This document shows positions 1-10,215 of a stretch of 64,000 nucleotides of DNA, in pieces. Made by a program: the position numbers and the translations under genes. The stretch comes from Galdieria partita (lineage: Eukaryota; Rhodophyta; Bangiophyceae; Galdieriales; Galdieriaceae), in assembly GCA_025991245.1 (NCBI GenBank), contig BQMJ01000055.1:119595-183594 (forward strand), read 5' to 3'. A model generated the notes under the pieces. That model saw only the letters and a program-made list of their open reading frames with translations, did no database searches and was not told the DNA's origin. How positions within the stretch are numbered: the first letter of the stretch is position 1; the number at the start of each line of letters is the position of its first letter.

Positions 1-168
1 GATTGTTATACGTTGATATGGGATGTTTCTGCAATTCCTCGACCGATTGAAGAACCCATTCTATCCTATCAATCGGACAGAGAAGTGAACAACCTACAGT
101 GGTCAGCAGCAGATCCGGATTGGGTAGCCATAGCGGCCGGTTCAAAAATGCAAATCTTGCGTGTATGA
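1..168 (+). CDS. C-terminal end of a DCAF7/WDR68 (LWD1/TTG1-type) WD40 protein, 5' truncated by the window
   Basis: Frame 1 is open from the first base to a TGA at 166-168 and gives 55 residues. The start of the fragment holds a WD40 blade end (TLIWDVS) followed by PRPIEEPILSY. It finishes with VNNLQWSAADPDWVAI and ends in ILRV. This order is the characteristic last blade of the DCAF7/WDR68/HAN11 family, known in plants as LWD1 and TTG1. Members are seven-bladed propellers that act as substrate adaptors of CUL4-DDB1 ligases and as scaffolds for DYRK kinases or MYB-bHLH complexes. Everything before the last blade lies outside the window, so the adaptor-type and TTG1-type members cannot be separated here. 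It converges with the dolichol kinase gene, 36 bases away. Confidence 0.85.
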   Translation, partial: DCYTLIWDVSAIPRPIEEPILSYQSDREVNNLQWSAADPDWVAIAAGSKMQILRV

Positions 169-204
169 ATGGTTAGAGTCAAACAGGATAAAGCCCGCAT
201 AACT

Positions 205-1941
205 TTACAAAGTGATGATGATCAGTTGTCTTAATACTACATAATGATACAAAGGAACTACTAAGTTATCGATTTGCGTGGTAAAAGCTTCTAACATAGT
301 AGAAAGCAGGTAACTAGAGCTTAAAATGAAAACAATATGCCAGTCCATCCGTTGCAATGAGCATTCGACACATAGAATGTGTAGCAAGTAGCAACTTACA
401 ACACCCAACAACATTCCGGAGAATGTGCCTTCCATTGTCTTATAAGTTCCTGGCCACTTTGTCTTTCCAGAAAACGTCCCGAAGCAAGCCGTTGTTGTAT
501 CTACGATACCTAATGTTACCATTCCGGACATGCCTAATAAGCTACACGGGGGATGTTGCCACAATGTAAAACAACTACCTAATAACAAATAGAGATGCGT
601 CATATATATCGTACCATTGTCTCTATAATCAACCAAAGCAGACATGTAATCATTCACCCACCAACGAATCCCATAAACATGCGATGCACGTCCCAACTCG
701 ACTATTATCAACAAAAATAAAGCAACAATAGAACAAAGACTGATAAAAGCTGCTTCTACAAATAAACTCGGTAGTAAAATAAAGAATAAAACGAGATGAT
801 AATATTTCCTGGCTACAATAGGCACCACGTTAAGACGATATGGAGGAATAAGGAATAACACCAAACATAACAAAACAACCCAATAAATAATTAGCCACAT
901 AGCTGACCAACTATGAATGATATAATTGAAGAGAACCTTTTCAGGATGCAGAACAAACCAGTTCAACCACAAATAACAGAAAACCAAATCGATCAAAATG
1001 TAGCCAATGAAATAACAACTATTCTGAATAGAATAAGGACTGTTTTTTTCGTCAGACCGACCAGAATGATTTCCTCTAACTCGATAACCAGAAAAAGTAA
1101 AAAGAAAAGAATAGCCAAAGAAGAATATAACGATAGCCATTCCGATGGCACAGCTCATCTTGTGTAATGAATAAACTCCTTCATTCATTGAAATGTCGTC
1201 AATGGGTGGCAATAGCGAAATCAAAATACAATAAACCAATAAACTTACGCCGCTCTCCGAGATAATGATGGCTTCAGCTAACGAAAAAGAACCTGATAGG
1301 CAATATATACAGATACGCATAAATACAGGAAATAAACAGTTCGTTGTTGCACACAAGAACAAAATACTCAAGTCAATGCTGGATACGAATATCGAGCAAG
1401 ACACCAGACTAAGAAGATAAGATAAGAACAATTCGCGTAATACAAGGACTTGTCGAGTTTTGTCTAGACCATCATAGTTCCCCGCTGCTATACTCATCAA
1501 TACAAGAACACCACTAGATACAGAAACTGCAAAGAGCATGGAGAATATAAAACTATCGTTCATATTCACAGAAACAAATAACAGAGGAAATAGACAAATT
1601 CCGACCGTGAGTCCTGAATCTGCACAAGGACGGAAAGGAGCTTTGTGACCACGACCTTTTAAAGAGTCTTTACAGACAGTGTTTCTACGAGAAGAGTCGA
1701 AAGAGAAACTAATGACGGTTTCCAATACGGGCCTTAAATAGAAAGAACCCAGAGCAAGTGCTAAAATGCTCGCCTGTTTAAAGAGTGATTTTTCTATCTT
1801 TCTTCCAACTACAAAATATAGCAATACTGAAACCAAAACTAGCACGTCTTCAACGATTAGGGGAAACTTGGAGGATAGAAACCAAAACAAGGACGTGTGC
1901 GTCATTACTACTGTTTTCTTGTTTCTTTCGTTTAAAGACAT
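205..1941 (-). CDS. Dolichol kinase
   Basis: A single 578-residue exon from ATG (1941-1939). The protein is hydrophobic almost throughout, with many predicted membrane segments. The diagnostic region is C-terminal: GIVDTT at about 478, KWPGTYKTMEGT at about 495-506, and LEAFTTQIDNLVVPLY at about 550-565. This is the conserved CTP-binding and catalytic block of SEC59/DOLK. The enzyme phosphorylates dolichol with CTP in the ER membrane and makes the lipid carrier for N-glycosylation, O-mannosylation and GPI anchors. The length is close to that of other eukaryotic dolichol kinases. The N-terminal half is poorly conserved, as is usual for the family. The related phytol kinases are much shorter, so dolichol kinase is the better call. 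Confidence 0.88.
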   Translation of the reverse strand: MSLNERNKKTVVMTHTSLFWFLSSKFPLIVEDVLVLVSVLLYFVVGRKIEKSLFKQASILALALGSFYLRPVLETVISFSFDSSRRNTVCKDSLKGRGHKAPFRPCADSGLTVGICLFPLLFVSVNMNDSFIFSMLFAVSVSSGVLVLMSIAAGNYDGLDKTRQVLVLRELFLSYLLSLVSCSIFVSSIDLSILFLCATTNCLFPVFMRICIYCLSGSFSLAEAIIISESGVSLLVYCILISLLPPIDDISMNEGVYSLHKMSCAIGMAIVIFFFGYSFLFTFSGYRVRGNHSGRSDEKNSPYSIQNSCYFIGYILIDLVFCYLWLNWFVLHPEKVLFNYIIHSWSAMWLIIYWVVLLCLVLFLIPPYRLNVVPIVARKYYHLVLFFILLPSLFVEAAFISLCSIVALFLLIIVELGRASHVYGIRWWVNDYMSALVDYRDNGTIYMTHLYLLLGSCFTLWQHPPCSLLGMSGMVTLGIVDTTTACFGTFSGKTKWPGTYKTMEGTFSGMLLGVVSCYLLHILCVECSLQRMDWHIVFILSSSYLLSTMLEAFTTQIDNLVVPLYHYVVLRQLIIITL

Positions 1942-2198
1942 CTCTTCAAGTTAGTTACACACTTTCTTACGATAAAGCGCTTGTCCAACAAATCCGAATC
2001 CAATTTCTCATATTATTCCACATAACCAAAATCCCACGAGAATGCAATCCCACGTTAGAATCAACAATTTTTGAATTTCTTGTAATACTATTTCAATTTA
2101 TCCTTTTATATATCAGTTCCGGTAAACATAAATTCATCGCTGTAGTTCAATGATTTCATCCAAGGAAAAGCACAGCATCTTCACAAGGATGAAATGGG

Positions 2199-3443
2199 TT
2201 AAAAATGAGAAGAAAATGTCAGTAGGGGATAATATACAGGATGACTCGACTCTCTAGTCCTCGTCGGAGAGGTCGTGTTTGAATCTTCATCACTTTCATA
2301 CAATTCTATATCAGAAGAAACCTCAAAATTACTTTCATCAGATACAATGGTATCTTCATCTGAATTATCTGATTCAAAGTAAGGATGAACTCGTTTGCGA
2401 CATTTTCTTATAGAAAAATTCTCCTTCTCTTCCTCTCTATGTTCTTCTGCATACTGGAAATGGGCAAAGCTCCCACAAGAATCTGAAATTTTATTGGCAG
2501 TTTTTCGCTCCTGTAAGGGTCTTCGCGTCGACTCTTCATTTGAGCGGAATATTTGCAGCGTTGGAAACGGGTCTTCTCGTGAAGAAATATGCAACAAGAT
2601 TTCACGAAGCTTCTGAGCAAGTACGCGATCACGAGGAGCTTCTGAATATTCAATTCTTTCGATACATTCGGAAAGATCTTCCACCGTTGAGAGAACATTT
2701 GCAGAGGACGAGTTACTATGATACGCTTCTTCAGCGTAGATCCAAAAGCTTTTGCTATTTGGCTCTTGATTCCCAAAGTATGTGAACAGCCTGCCATTTG
2801 CGTCTTTTCCTAATCCTCTAGAACGAATATTATTAACTTCTAACGAGTTTCTTGGTGGAATAGCTGTGCATCGTTTCTTATTTACAACTTTTGCTCCGCT
2901 TCTCTGTTCTATATGTCCTTGTATGTAGTTACGAATGGATTCAGAAGACTCAGCTACCCTTTCACAAAGATATTTCAATAGAACGAGTCGTTGTATTGGA
3001 CGAAGGGAAGCATAGTTCATAGTGTGTACGATAGAAGCTCCTGTGCTATCAAATAAGCATATCTCTTCTTCGCCATAACAGGTTTGGAGCAAATGTACAA
3101 CTTGATAAAACTCCTTCTGCTCTTTGAGCTCCTTTCGTAAATTGGATAACCAAGAACGCGGTCCTGTTCGAGCTGTAGAAGTTTTTCTTCCTAATTGATT
3201 TAGCAAACAAGCATGGATACTACTTATTAATCTGAAGTTGTACGATTCCAAAGGGTCCATAATAGCTTCCAATAGTAAAAGGGGATCCAAGCGCTCCATA
3301 ACCAGAGTTTGGTCAAGTTGGATATTCCGACCAAATGCAAACAAAAATTGTACTATGGACGCAAACTCCCAGCTACTCTTTACAGCATATTCTTCTTTTT
3401 TCATTTGAAGTGGATCCACAGAAGAATCCATACATGGAGACAT
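2199..3443 (-). CDS. DDT/WHIM-domain chromatin protein (ISWI-partner type)
   Basis: Single exon of 414 residues from ATG 3443. Residues ~25-80 resemble a DDT-type helical region (WEFASIVQFLFAFG...LLLLEAIMDP). A WHIM1-like helix follows (LRPIQRLVLLKYLCERVAESSESIRNYI in part). Next comes a WHIM2-like segment in which LGKDANGRLFTYFGN precedes FWIYAEE, the usual 'G-x-D-x-x-G-R-x-Y-x-x-F-G' pattern. The C-terminal ~130 residues are acidic and serine-rich (DNSDEDTIVSDESN) and look disordered. Proteins with this architecture, such as BAZ/WSTF, RSF1 and plant DDT proteins, bind ISWI remodellers and help space nucleosomes. The exact subfamily cannot be named from sequence alone. It diverges from the condensin gene across a gap of ~165 bp that must hold both promoters. 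Confidence 0.7.
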   Translation of the reverse strand: MSPCMDSSVDPLQMKKEEYAVKSSWEFASIVQFLFAFGRNIQLDQTLVMERLDPLLLLEAIMDPLESYNFRLISSIHACLLNQLGRKTSTARTGPRSWLSNLRKELKEQKEFYQVVHLLQTCYGEEEICLFDSTGASIVHTMNYASLRPIQRLVLLKYLCERVAESSESIRNYIQGHIEQRSGAKVVNKKRCTAIPPRNSLEVNNIRSRGLGKDANGRLFTYFGNQEPNSKSFWIYAEEAYHSNSSSANVLSTVEDLSECIERIEYSEAPRDRVLAQKLREILLHISSREDPFPTLQIFRSNEESTRRPLQERKTANKISDSCGSFAHFQYAEEHREEEKENFSIRKCRKRVHPYFESDNSDEDTIVSDESNFEVSSDIELYESDEDSNTTSPTRTRESSHPVYYPLLTFSSHF

Positions 3444-3608
3444 TGAGCCAAGTAGCTAAGAAACCAAGATAACAATAGTCAAGTAATTCAGAAGAAATCC
3501 GAATGGGCGTTCCCATTCAAATAATGGCCCGCCATTTTGTTCGAAAAAGGTGGGAGAGCGGATGTTGCATTCTTCCCAAGAGATTTTTTGTTTTTGGCGC
3601 ATTCAAGA

Positions 3609-6600
3609 ATGGAACAAGCCGCTCTGTTTAAAGTTCCATTGCATTTGGAAGACCTTCTGAAAGAAGGATGGGAAGGGTATCGTATAGCAGAAGAAGATAT
3701 TGAAAAATATGAAGCTTCTGTGGACATAGACGAGGATGAGATATCTCAACTATGGTTTCTACCTTTTCCAAACTTGACACATGATGCCTGGTCTCAAGTC
3801 TACTTGGGAATATACAACTTTCGCACCTTAGAGGACCAACAGAAAGAAACTCTTTATTTTATTATAACGAAAGGAGTTGAAAACGCACTCGAATATTTAA
3901 GAGAGAATCACGATTCAGACATAGCGAAAAACTTGTTAAAAGTAACGGTAGGGAATATCATAAAGCTGCGTTGTTATTTTAACGGAATAGTTAGACGTTT
4001 GTTTTGACCCATTTTATTGTTGAAGTTCAAAAAGCACATCTAGATGAAACAAGAGAACAAGCTCCTGATGAGCTACCAAAGATATCAAGTACTTCAAAGA
4101 AGACAAAACAATCAAAACGAAAGGAGAATCAAAAATGGAATTGGAATGCTGAGAAAATAGGTACCACACTAGATTGGGTTCTCAAATTGTTGGATAAGTG
4201 TTTCTCACCACAAGAAACGCCATATGAAATAGATGACAAGGAGTTTATATCGTTGTTTGCACGTGTGTGCTATGTACTAATTGAAGATCATTCTATCTGC
4301 AAAAATCGTGAGCTCAAAGAAGTCATCTTTGCTATTCTGAAAGTCGTTTTTGAAACTTTGCACTACCGACCTAGTGCTATAGCTGCTTTGCTTCACCTAG
4401 TACGCAAATATGAACATGCAGCTCCTTTTGTAGCAGAGCTCATTCACTATCTGGATGTTAACTTCTTGAAAGGGTCATTGGGAGCAGAAGTTATTCGAGA
4501 GATATCTCAATATGACCCTGTGGAGTTGTCTAAAGCTCCTACGAACTCCAAAAACATAGCGACCTTTCTATGTGAACTTACCGACAGATCTTCTGCGGGC
4601 ATCAAAGAAAATCTAAGTTTACTAGTTGACCAACTCGATTGTGAGTCTTATTTTGTTCGTAATAGTATTGTCCACGCGTTAGGTCGTTATCTTCTTTTTC
4701 TGTCCTCGGAAACCAAATCGGAAGCAAATGAACAAGTCGAAAACGCAGCACAATTGAGAAGCTCCCTATTTGATATTCTTTTGAAACGAGTCGATGATGT
4801 ACATGCCTTTAGCAGGTCCAAAGTACTTCAAGTGTGGCAGACTCTCGTGGACAATAAGGTTGTTCCACAAACACTATTTCCATTGCTAATGCAACAAGTT
4901 GTTGCAAGACTACGGGATAAGTCTTCCATTGTTAGAAAGAATAGCATTGCATTGTTTGAGTCGCTGTTATCGAATAATCCTTTTGGACCTTCTCTTGTTT
5001 TAGCGATCTTTGAAAATAAGCTCAAGTCGTATCAAGGAGATGATTCACGTTCTCAGAGACTTTCTGAATCTTCGCAGCTTTCTGATTGCAATGCTTCAAT
5101 AGATAAAGAGAAAGCAATGGATTTCTATCAATGTGCGGTGAATTTCATTGTTAAAGTTTCCGAAGCTATTCAGATATTAAGCACGCTTGTTTGGTCGAGG
5201 AGTACCTTGGATGTTCAGGAAGCCATATCATGTATTGTTACCGCAAGACAGTTTGAAGTGGACAACTCTGATACTGCTGTTCGTTCCATGCTTGGTCTTG
5301 TTTTTTCACGAGATGCAAGCATTCGTTCTTCAGTCATTGAAGCTTTTATCCGATTATTTGTTGGGGATAATGAAAAGGACTCTTTGCGACGTAGTATGGA
5401 TATAACAAGAGGCGTGGTTCATTTGGTTTCGGGCGCAACAGTTGGCGAAGTTGCGTGTATTCAGAAGTTGCTTGAAGAATTGGCTTCAAGGAAACTTATA
5501 GATAGCAGAACGATTCAGATGCTTTGGGATATTGTTTTTGAGAAAATGCCTGGCGTACAAAAGAAACAAAAGAAACCTTCATTGCTAGTTCTTGCCCTCG
5601 TTGCCCCAAGTTTGCAAGTATTGATTTCAGAGCAGTTAACAGAAACATTACTTGAACGAATGAAACTGTGGATTCGAGAGGAATGTGAGTTGTGTTCTTT
5701 TGCCTTTGGGATTTTGCAACATTCGCCCATTGCCTTGAAAAATAAGAAAGTTTTGCGCGAGTTCGGTTCTGAGATACTTAATAGTTTGAATTTCAAAGAA
5801 AGGAAAATAGAGCAGTTTGAGAGGTTTCTGACTTGCCGACTTTGTGTCCTCGAAGAATTTTCCCGTACAATTTACAGTTGCGATGAGGAGCCATCTACTA
5901 CCGCAGCCTTCGTATTGATGTCTCTCTATGATCAACTTCATCTGTCTTTATTTGAGAATTCGACAAATGAAGATGCTATGGAGGATGATGAGGTCGAAAA
6001 TTTATTAGAGCCATATGCTTTGAATACTTTATGCATTTTAGCATCATTATTTTATTTTGCAGGTCATGTTGCTTTAAATGAATTATCTCTTTGGGAAAGT
6101 TTCATTCGAAGATACAGAGAGTCAGTGGCGAATAAATCCTCACAAGTTGAAGTTGGAACAGACACTACAGATACTGAAGAGATCATACCCCAAGAACAAG
6201 AAGACTCAAATGCAAATGAAAGACATTTAGATGCCTTATTGAGTCATGCAAAGCAGGAAATAATTTCAAAACAAGGAGTCATTGGAAAGCTTGTATCGCT
6301 TGCAGTCGGCGTGATTCTCCAGAGACAGTTCTATCCCATGATAAAGGCCTGTGCAATATCTTATATAACCAAATTGATGTGTGTTGATGAAAGTTTCTGT
6401 GAACAACATCTTAAAGTTGTATTTACGGTTCTTGCTTCAGATGCACCTGCAGCTATCCGTGCCGATATTATTATTGCTTTGTGTGATCTGGCTGTCCGTT
6501 ATCCCAATCTTATAGAACCATGGTCTTCGCAAATCTTCCGTTGCTTACAAGACAGTTCAGTGGAGGTTCGAAGGAATACTATAATGTGTATCACATTTTT

Positions 6601-7411
6601 AGTCCTCAATGACATGATGAAGATTCGTGGTCAGGTGTCGGAAATCGTGCTTTGCCTAGTAGACAGCGATTCACAAGTTTCCAACATGTGTCACTCTTTT
6701 TTCTTTGAAGTTTCTAACAAGAGCAAAGGCTTTGTATATAATATACTTCCAGAGATAATATCCAGTCTTTCGAGTATGAAGGACTTATCCGAGGAACATT
6801 TCAAAACCATTATGAGTTTTCTCTTTAGTTTTATTGACAAGGAACGTCACACAGAAGGTTTGGTGGAGAGAATTTGTCAACGCTTTCGTTTATCCGAAGA
6901 TGCTTCATGTTGGAGAAACTTGGCTTATTGTTTGAGTTTGCTTTCTTATTCAGAACGCACCATCGGCAAGCTTGCCAACATGTTAAAGTATTACGGGGAT
7001 AAACTGCATGATGCTGTGGTATTCCAGACTTTTTGCAATATTCTTTCCAAAGCAAGAAAATTTTCGAAGACCGAGTTTCGTGCCTTTCTTGATGATTTTG
7101 AGGACAAGTTGGTCGAGTGTCAACAGAAACAGAAAGACCAAGAGGAAAATGAGCAAGTTACTGAGAATAACGAATCAGCGGATATCGAAAAAACTCCGAA
7201 AGAAGATAAACGAAAAAAAGTAAAGAAACAAGTTCGCATTGTTGAAGAAACGAGTGAAGAGGAGCAAGACGAGGAGGAACAAAAGGAGCCACAAGAAGAA
7301 TTCATAAAGGAGTGTCCTGTCCCTATTACAGACGACTACACTTCTTCAGAGCAATTGAGTCAACAAGTAAAACGATTATCCCTTCGACAAGTGTTGCGAC
7401 AACGAAAATAA
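3609..7411 (+). CDS. Condensin complex subunit 1 (CAP-D2)
   Basis: Two exons: 3609-3947 and 3995-7411, 1251 residues. The 47-nt intron begins GTAGGG, contains a TTTTAAC branch-like motif and ends TTAG. Choosing it keeps the NLLKVT/TFVL junction aligned with the NALKM... segment of animal CAP-D2. The start is the first in-frame ATG (MEQAALFKV). HEAT repeats fill the protein. Typical Cnd1 blocks include DCESYFVRNSIVHALG, LRDKSSIVRKNSIALFESLLSNNPF in part, and LCDLAVRYPNLIEPW with VRRNTIMCITFLVLNDMMK. The tail after ~1150 is charged and acidic. CAP-D2 is the HEAT subunit of condensin I that binds DNA with CAP-G and kleisin CAP-H during chromosome compaction. The stop is only 8 bp from the end of the convergent APC13 gene. 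Confidence 0.93.
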
Positions 7412-7419
7412 AGTATTTT

Positions 7420-7758
7420 TTATGGTTCGTGAAGCTGTTGTTGAACATGTGCCATTCCAATATCGCTCCAAACAGGTTCCTCCTGTGAAGTGTTGCTCAT
7501 TTGAAACGGGTCTAAGCCGCAAAATATTGTTGGAATCTCGTAACCCAAAAAAAGAAAGTTTCGTACCTTCTTCTGTTGACTCTGAATGCGGCAGTACCGT
7601 AGGTAATGGAAAGTCTAAGTCTATCAACAACTTCAAAACCAGCTAAAACAAGCTTACATACCTTCAAAGGGTGGCGTTTCTTTCCACCAGTCGTCGTCAA
7701 CTATATCAATCCAACCACCTTGTTGGTGTACCGGAGCCGAAAAGTAAGAATCCGACAT
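7420..7758 (-). CDS. Anaphase-promoting complex subunit 13 (APC13), three exons
   Basis: Exons on the minus strand: 7662-7758, 7567-7620 and 7420-7511, joined across introns of 41 nt (GTATGT...GATAG) and 55 nt (GTACGA...CTTAG). The product is 80 residues. Exon 1 gives GWIDIVDDDWWKETPPFE, exon 2 continues DLDFPLPTVLP, and exon 3 ends EPVWSDIGMAHVQQQLHEP. This reproduces the APC13 pattern of 'LIDDxW...LPxxDIPLP' near the N-terminus and 'W-x-D-[IL]-x-x-x-x-[VL]' at the C-terminus. Family members are 70-80 residues and stabilise TPR subunits of the APC/C ubiquitin ligase. Reading through the second intron would produce an unrelated tail that runs into the condensin coding sequence. The spliced form ends 8 bp short of it. 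Confidence 0.85.
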
Positions 7759-7867
7759 AGCGCCTCTTTTCCCCAATGTGACAACTCTTAAGGAAATCAT
7801 CTGACTTTTATTACAAACTCATATTGTTCTATACTCTAAGAATATATCCAAAAAAACAACGTAAAAG

Positions 7868-8179
7868 CTAATGCAAATGTCTTCGTAACCGATCCAACTC
7901 GTCAAGTATCTTCTCTTTTCTATCTTTGGACGGTAATTTCTACCAAACCCAACGGTTACAAACTGTTCAACCGAAGTGATTCACACTTACCATAGATGCT
8001 TCACAAGTTGTCAAGCTTGCCAAAGCAGCTGCACAGTTTTCTTCTTTGAAACCATTTTCCCTTAAACACGCTAAAAATCGGACGACTTCGGTTTGACAAG
8101 GTGCTCTTCTTCTCTCATTATACTGTGCAACTAGTTTCCTTTTAGGTAACTGGCGCATCCACTCCCTCGTTTTCAACAT
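7868..8179 (-). CDS. Mitochondrial small ribosomal subunit protein mS37 (CHCHD1/MRP10 type)
   Basis: Exons 7991-8179 and 7868-7939 with a 51-nt intron (GTAAGT...TGGTAG), 86 residues. A twin CX9C arrangement is visible: C-QTEVVRFLA-C, then ten residues, then C-AAALASLTT-C. The basic lead RKLVAQYNERRRAPC matches the mS37 pattern just before the first cysteine. Twin CX9C proteins are oxidised by Mia40 in the mitochondrial intermembrane space. mS37 then enters the matrix and assembles on the small ribosomal subunit. Another small twin-CX9C protein is possible, but spacing and basic N-terminus favour mS37. The exon 2 acceptor was chosen because it alone gives an open basic tail ending RLRRHLH. Confidence 0.75.
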
Positions 8180-8538
8180 GGTTATCACTTTGATCAGTAC
8201 TTTGCAAAAGTACACTCGTATCAATTACTTCTCCGATAAAAGTAAAGCCTTTCCCTCTTCCAATCCAACAACCAATCGATCAATATTGAATGCACAGTCA
8301 ATGAGTCACAATCTCCCGAGACTTGTACAGAACCAAATGCATATTTTCGTTCGCATATGATGTTTGCACACTCACACATAAATACATATATACATACATA
8401 CATATATATATATATTTGTAGCATGTTACACTCAGTCATAATCGTTGATTCTTTGCAACAATTCGATTCATGCTGTTCAGTTGCCTCAAAAGAAAATAGA
8501 GAAAGGTGGTGGGCCAAGTTTTGGGTAAAGCTGCTTGG
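8180..8538. other. Intergenic region between divergent genes, with a TA/CATA microsatellite
   Basis: About 360 bp separate the starts of the mS37 and Myb-repeat genes, which diverge, so both promoters should lie here. The only distinct sequence feature is a simple repeat of CATA and TA units at about 8382-8416. No further gene is evident. Confidence 0.5.
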
Positions 8539-10136
8539 ATGTTGTTAGCTGCCTATTGTATAACACTTGTTAGCTTCCAACCTTTGACTTATCTTCCCAG
8601 AAACACATGTGTTCGTTGTTTCACCTTCTATCCTGTATATAGAACTACGCGGGTACCTAACTCACACTATTTCACTTTCTTCCGTTGTCAATCAGAATTA
8701 TCTGATGAGATACCTGCAGAAAAACCTTCACTTATTTATCAGAAAAGAAGAATACCTAAGAGACCTGTAGAACCCCGAGTCTATCTCCCTTTTAGTGAGG
8801 CAGAAGATGCGTTTCTGTTGCTCTGTTATGAACGATATAAATATTCCTTCAAAGAAATTGCCATGCGTTTAAAGAGAGATGATGCAAGTATAAGCACAAG
8901 GTAACGTTATATATACTGAAAAGTATAGATAACTGTTAACCTCTTTTTATGCATAGATATGGATATCTCTCAGAAGCTAGAAAGAACAAGCCTTTTACAC
9001 CTGAAGAGGATGAGAGACTTCGAAATAGAGTACAGTCGTTCACAGGCTCCGTTCCGTGGAAAGAACTATCCAAGGAGTTTGATAATAGACCCTATGAAGT
9101 GCTATATCGAAGGTATACAGAAAAGTTTATCTTTTCTGATATCTTTTCCATTGAATCTTTTTTGGCAATCGGATAGGTATTTTGATATATTGGAAGGACT
9201 GAAAGATTACAGTCCGTGGACTCCTGAAGAAGACCAAAAGCTGTTGCAGCTAGTAGGAAAATGGGGTCATCAGTGGACTTTTATTTCTCGTTCGCTTCCG
9301 GGAAGAACACCTTATCAATGTTTTTATCAGTAAGTGTTGGATATTTGAGAAGGCAGAGCAATAACTCTTTTTTTCTAGTTATCATTGGGCGATAAAACCA
9401 GGGCTAAAGAAAGGAGAATATAGTCCTTATGAAGATGAAATATTGTTGAAATATTATGAAAAGTTGGGTCCCAAATGGAGCAAGATTCGCAAGTTTCTTC
9501 CGTGGCGTGCTGGAAGTAGTTTACAAAAACGGTACTTTCTGTCTTTTGCTGCCATTTTGGAAAATGAAAAATGCACCTAGTTGGCGCCATTTATTCAATT
9601 TAAATAGGACACGAAACTTTGGTTTGTATACGGAACAAGATGATCAATTGCTCCTTAAGCTTTTCTCGAAACATGGAAGAAAATGGACCAAAATTTCTGC
9701 AGAGTTTAAGACGCGAAGTGAGAAACAACTAAAAGGAAGGCAAGTCTGTATCCAAATGCAGGTTTATCACAATGTATCTAAAACAGGAATCAGGTTTGAT
9801 AAGCTGAAACAAGTGATAAAGATACCTGAATTAGAATGGACGCCAGAGAAAGATGAAAAATTGTTATACTATCATAGGATTTATCACAAGAACTGGTATT
9901 ATATATCTCAAAGAATGATTTATTTTGGTCCGAAAGAATGTGAGGCAAGGTAGGAGGATATTCATTTTTTGTGCACAAGTTGATACCACTTTATCAGAGT
10001 ACAAGAACTTTTGTCACAGGATAATGGAAAGATTGAAGGTACCTTTCATGAAGATTTGAGCAACCCACTACATTCTTTTTCTTCAGATAGCGAACCTCCA
10101 AAAAAACTGGTGGATACGGATGGCAACGTCGATTAA
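8539..10136 (+). CDS. Six-repeat Myb/SANT protein with hydrophobic N-terminus, seven exons
   Basis: Exons: 8539-8900, 8957-9112, 9177-9329, 9379-9531, 9581-9739, 9794-9949, 9998-10136. Six tandem Myb/SANT repeats are seen, each carrying an acidic TPEED-like first helix and conserved tryptophans (FSEAED, FTPEED, WTPEED, YSPYED, YTEQDD, WTPEKD). Each repeat ends at an exon border. Every intron interrupts a codon at phase 2 at the same place in the third helix. The fifth intron uses a GC donor (AG|GCAAGT) and is 54 nt, so it could also be retained in frame. The first ~50 residues are hydrophobic, then cysteine- and aromatic-rich, like a signal or organelle-targeting sequence. Multi-Myb proteins include SNAPC4 and transcription-termination factors. 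I cannot assign this one further. The start is the first ATG in the open frame. Confidence 0.75.
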
Positions 10137-10215
10137 GAAAATAAAAAAGTTCCATTGGTTGAAAATAATCATATGGGAAGAGAGAAAATCCTTTCCTATT
10201 TTTTGGGGTTTCTTG

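Noticed and set aside
7512-7646. Open frames on both strands between CAP-D2 and APC13
   Set aside because: They read through introns or the opposite strand of APC13; the spliced minus-strand gene explains the region.
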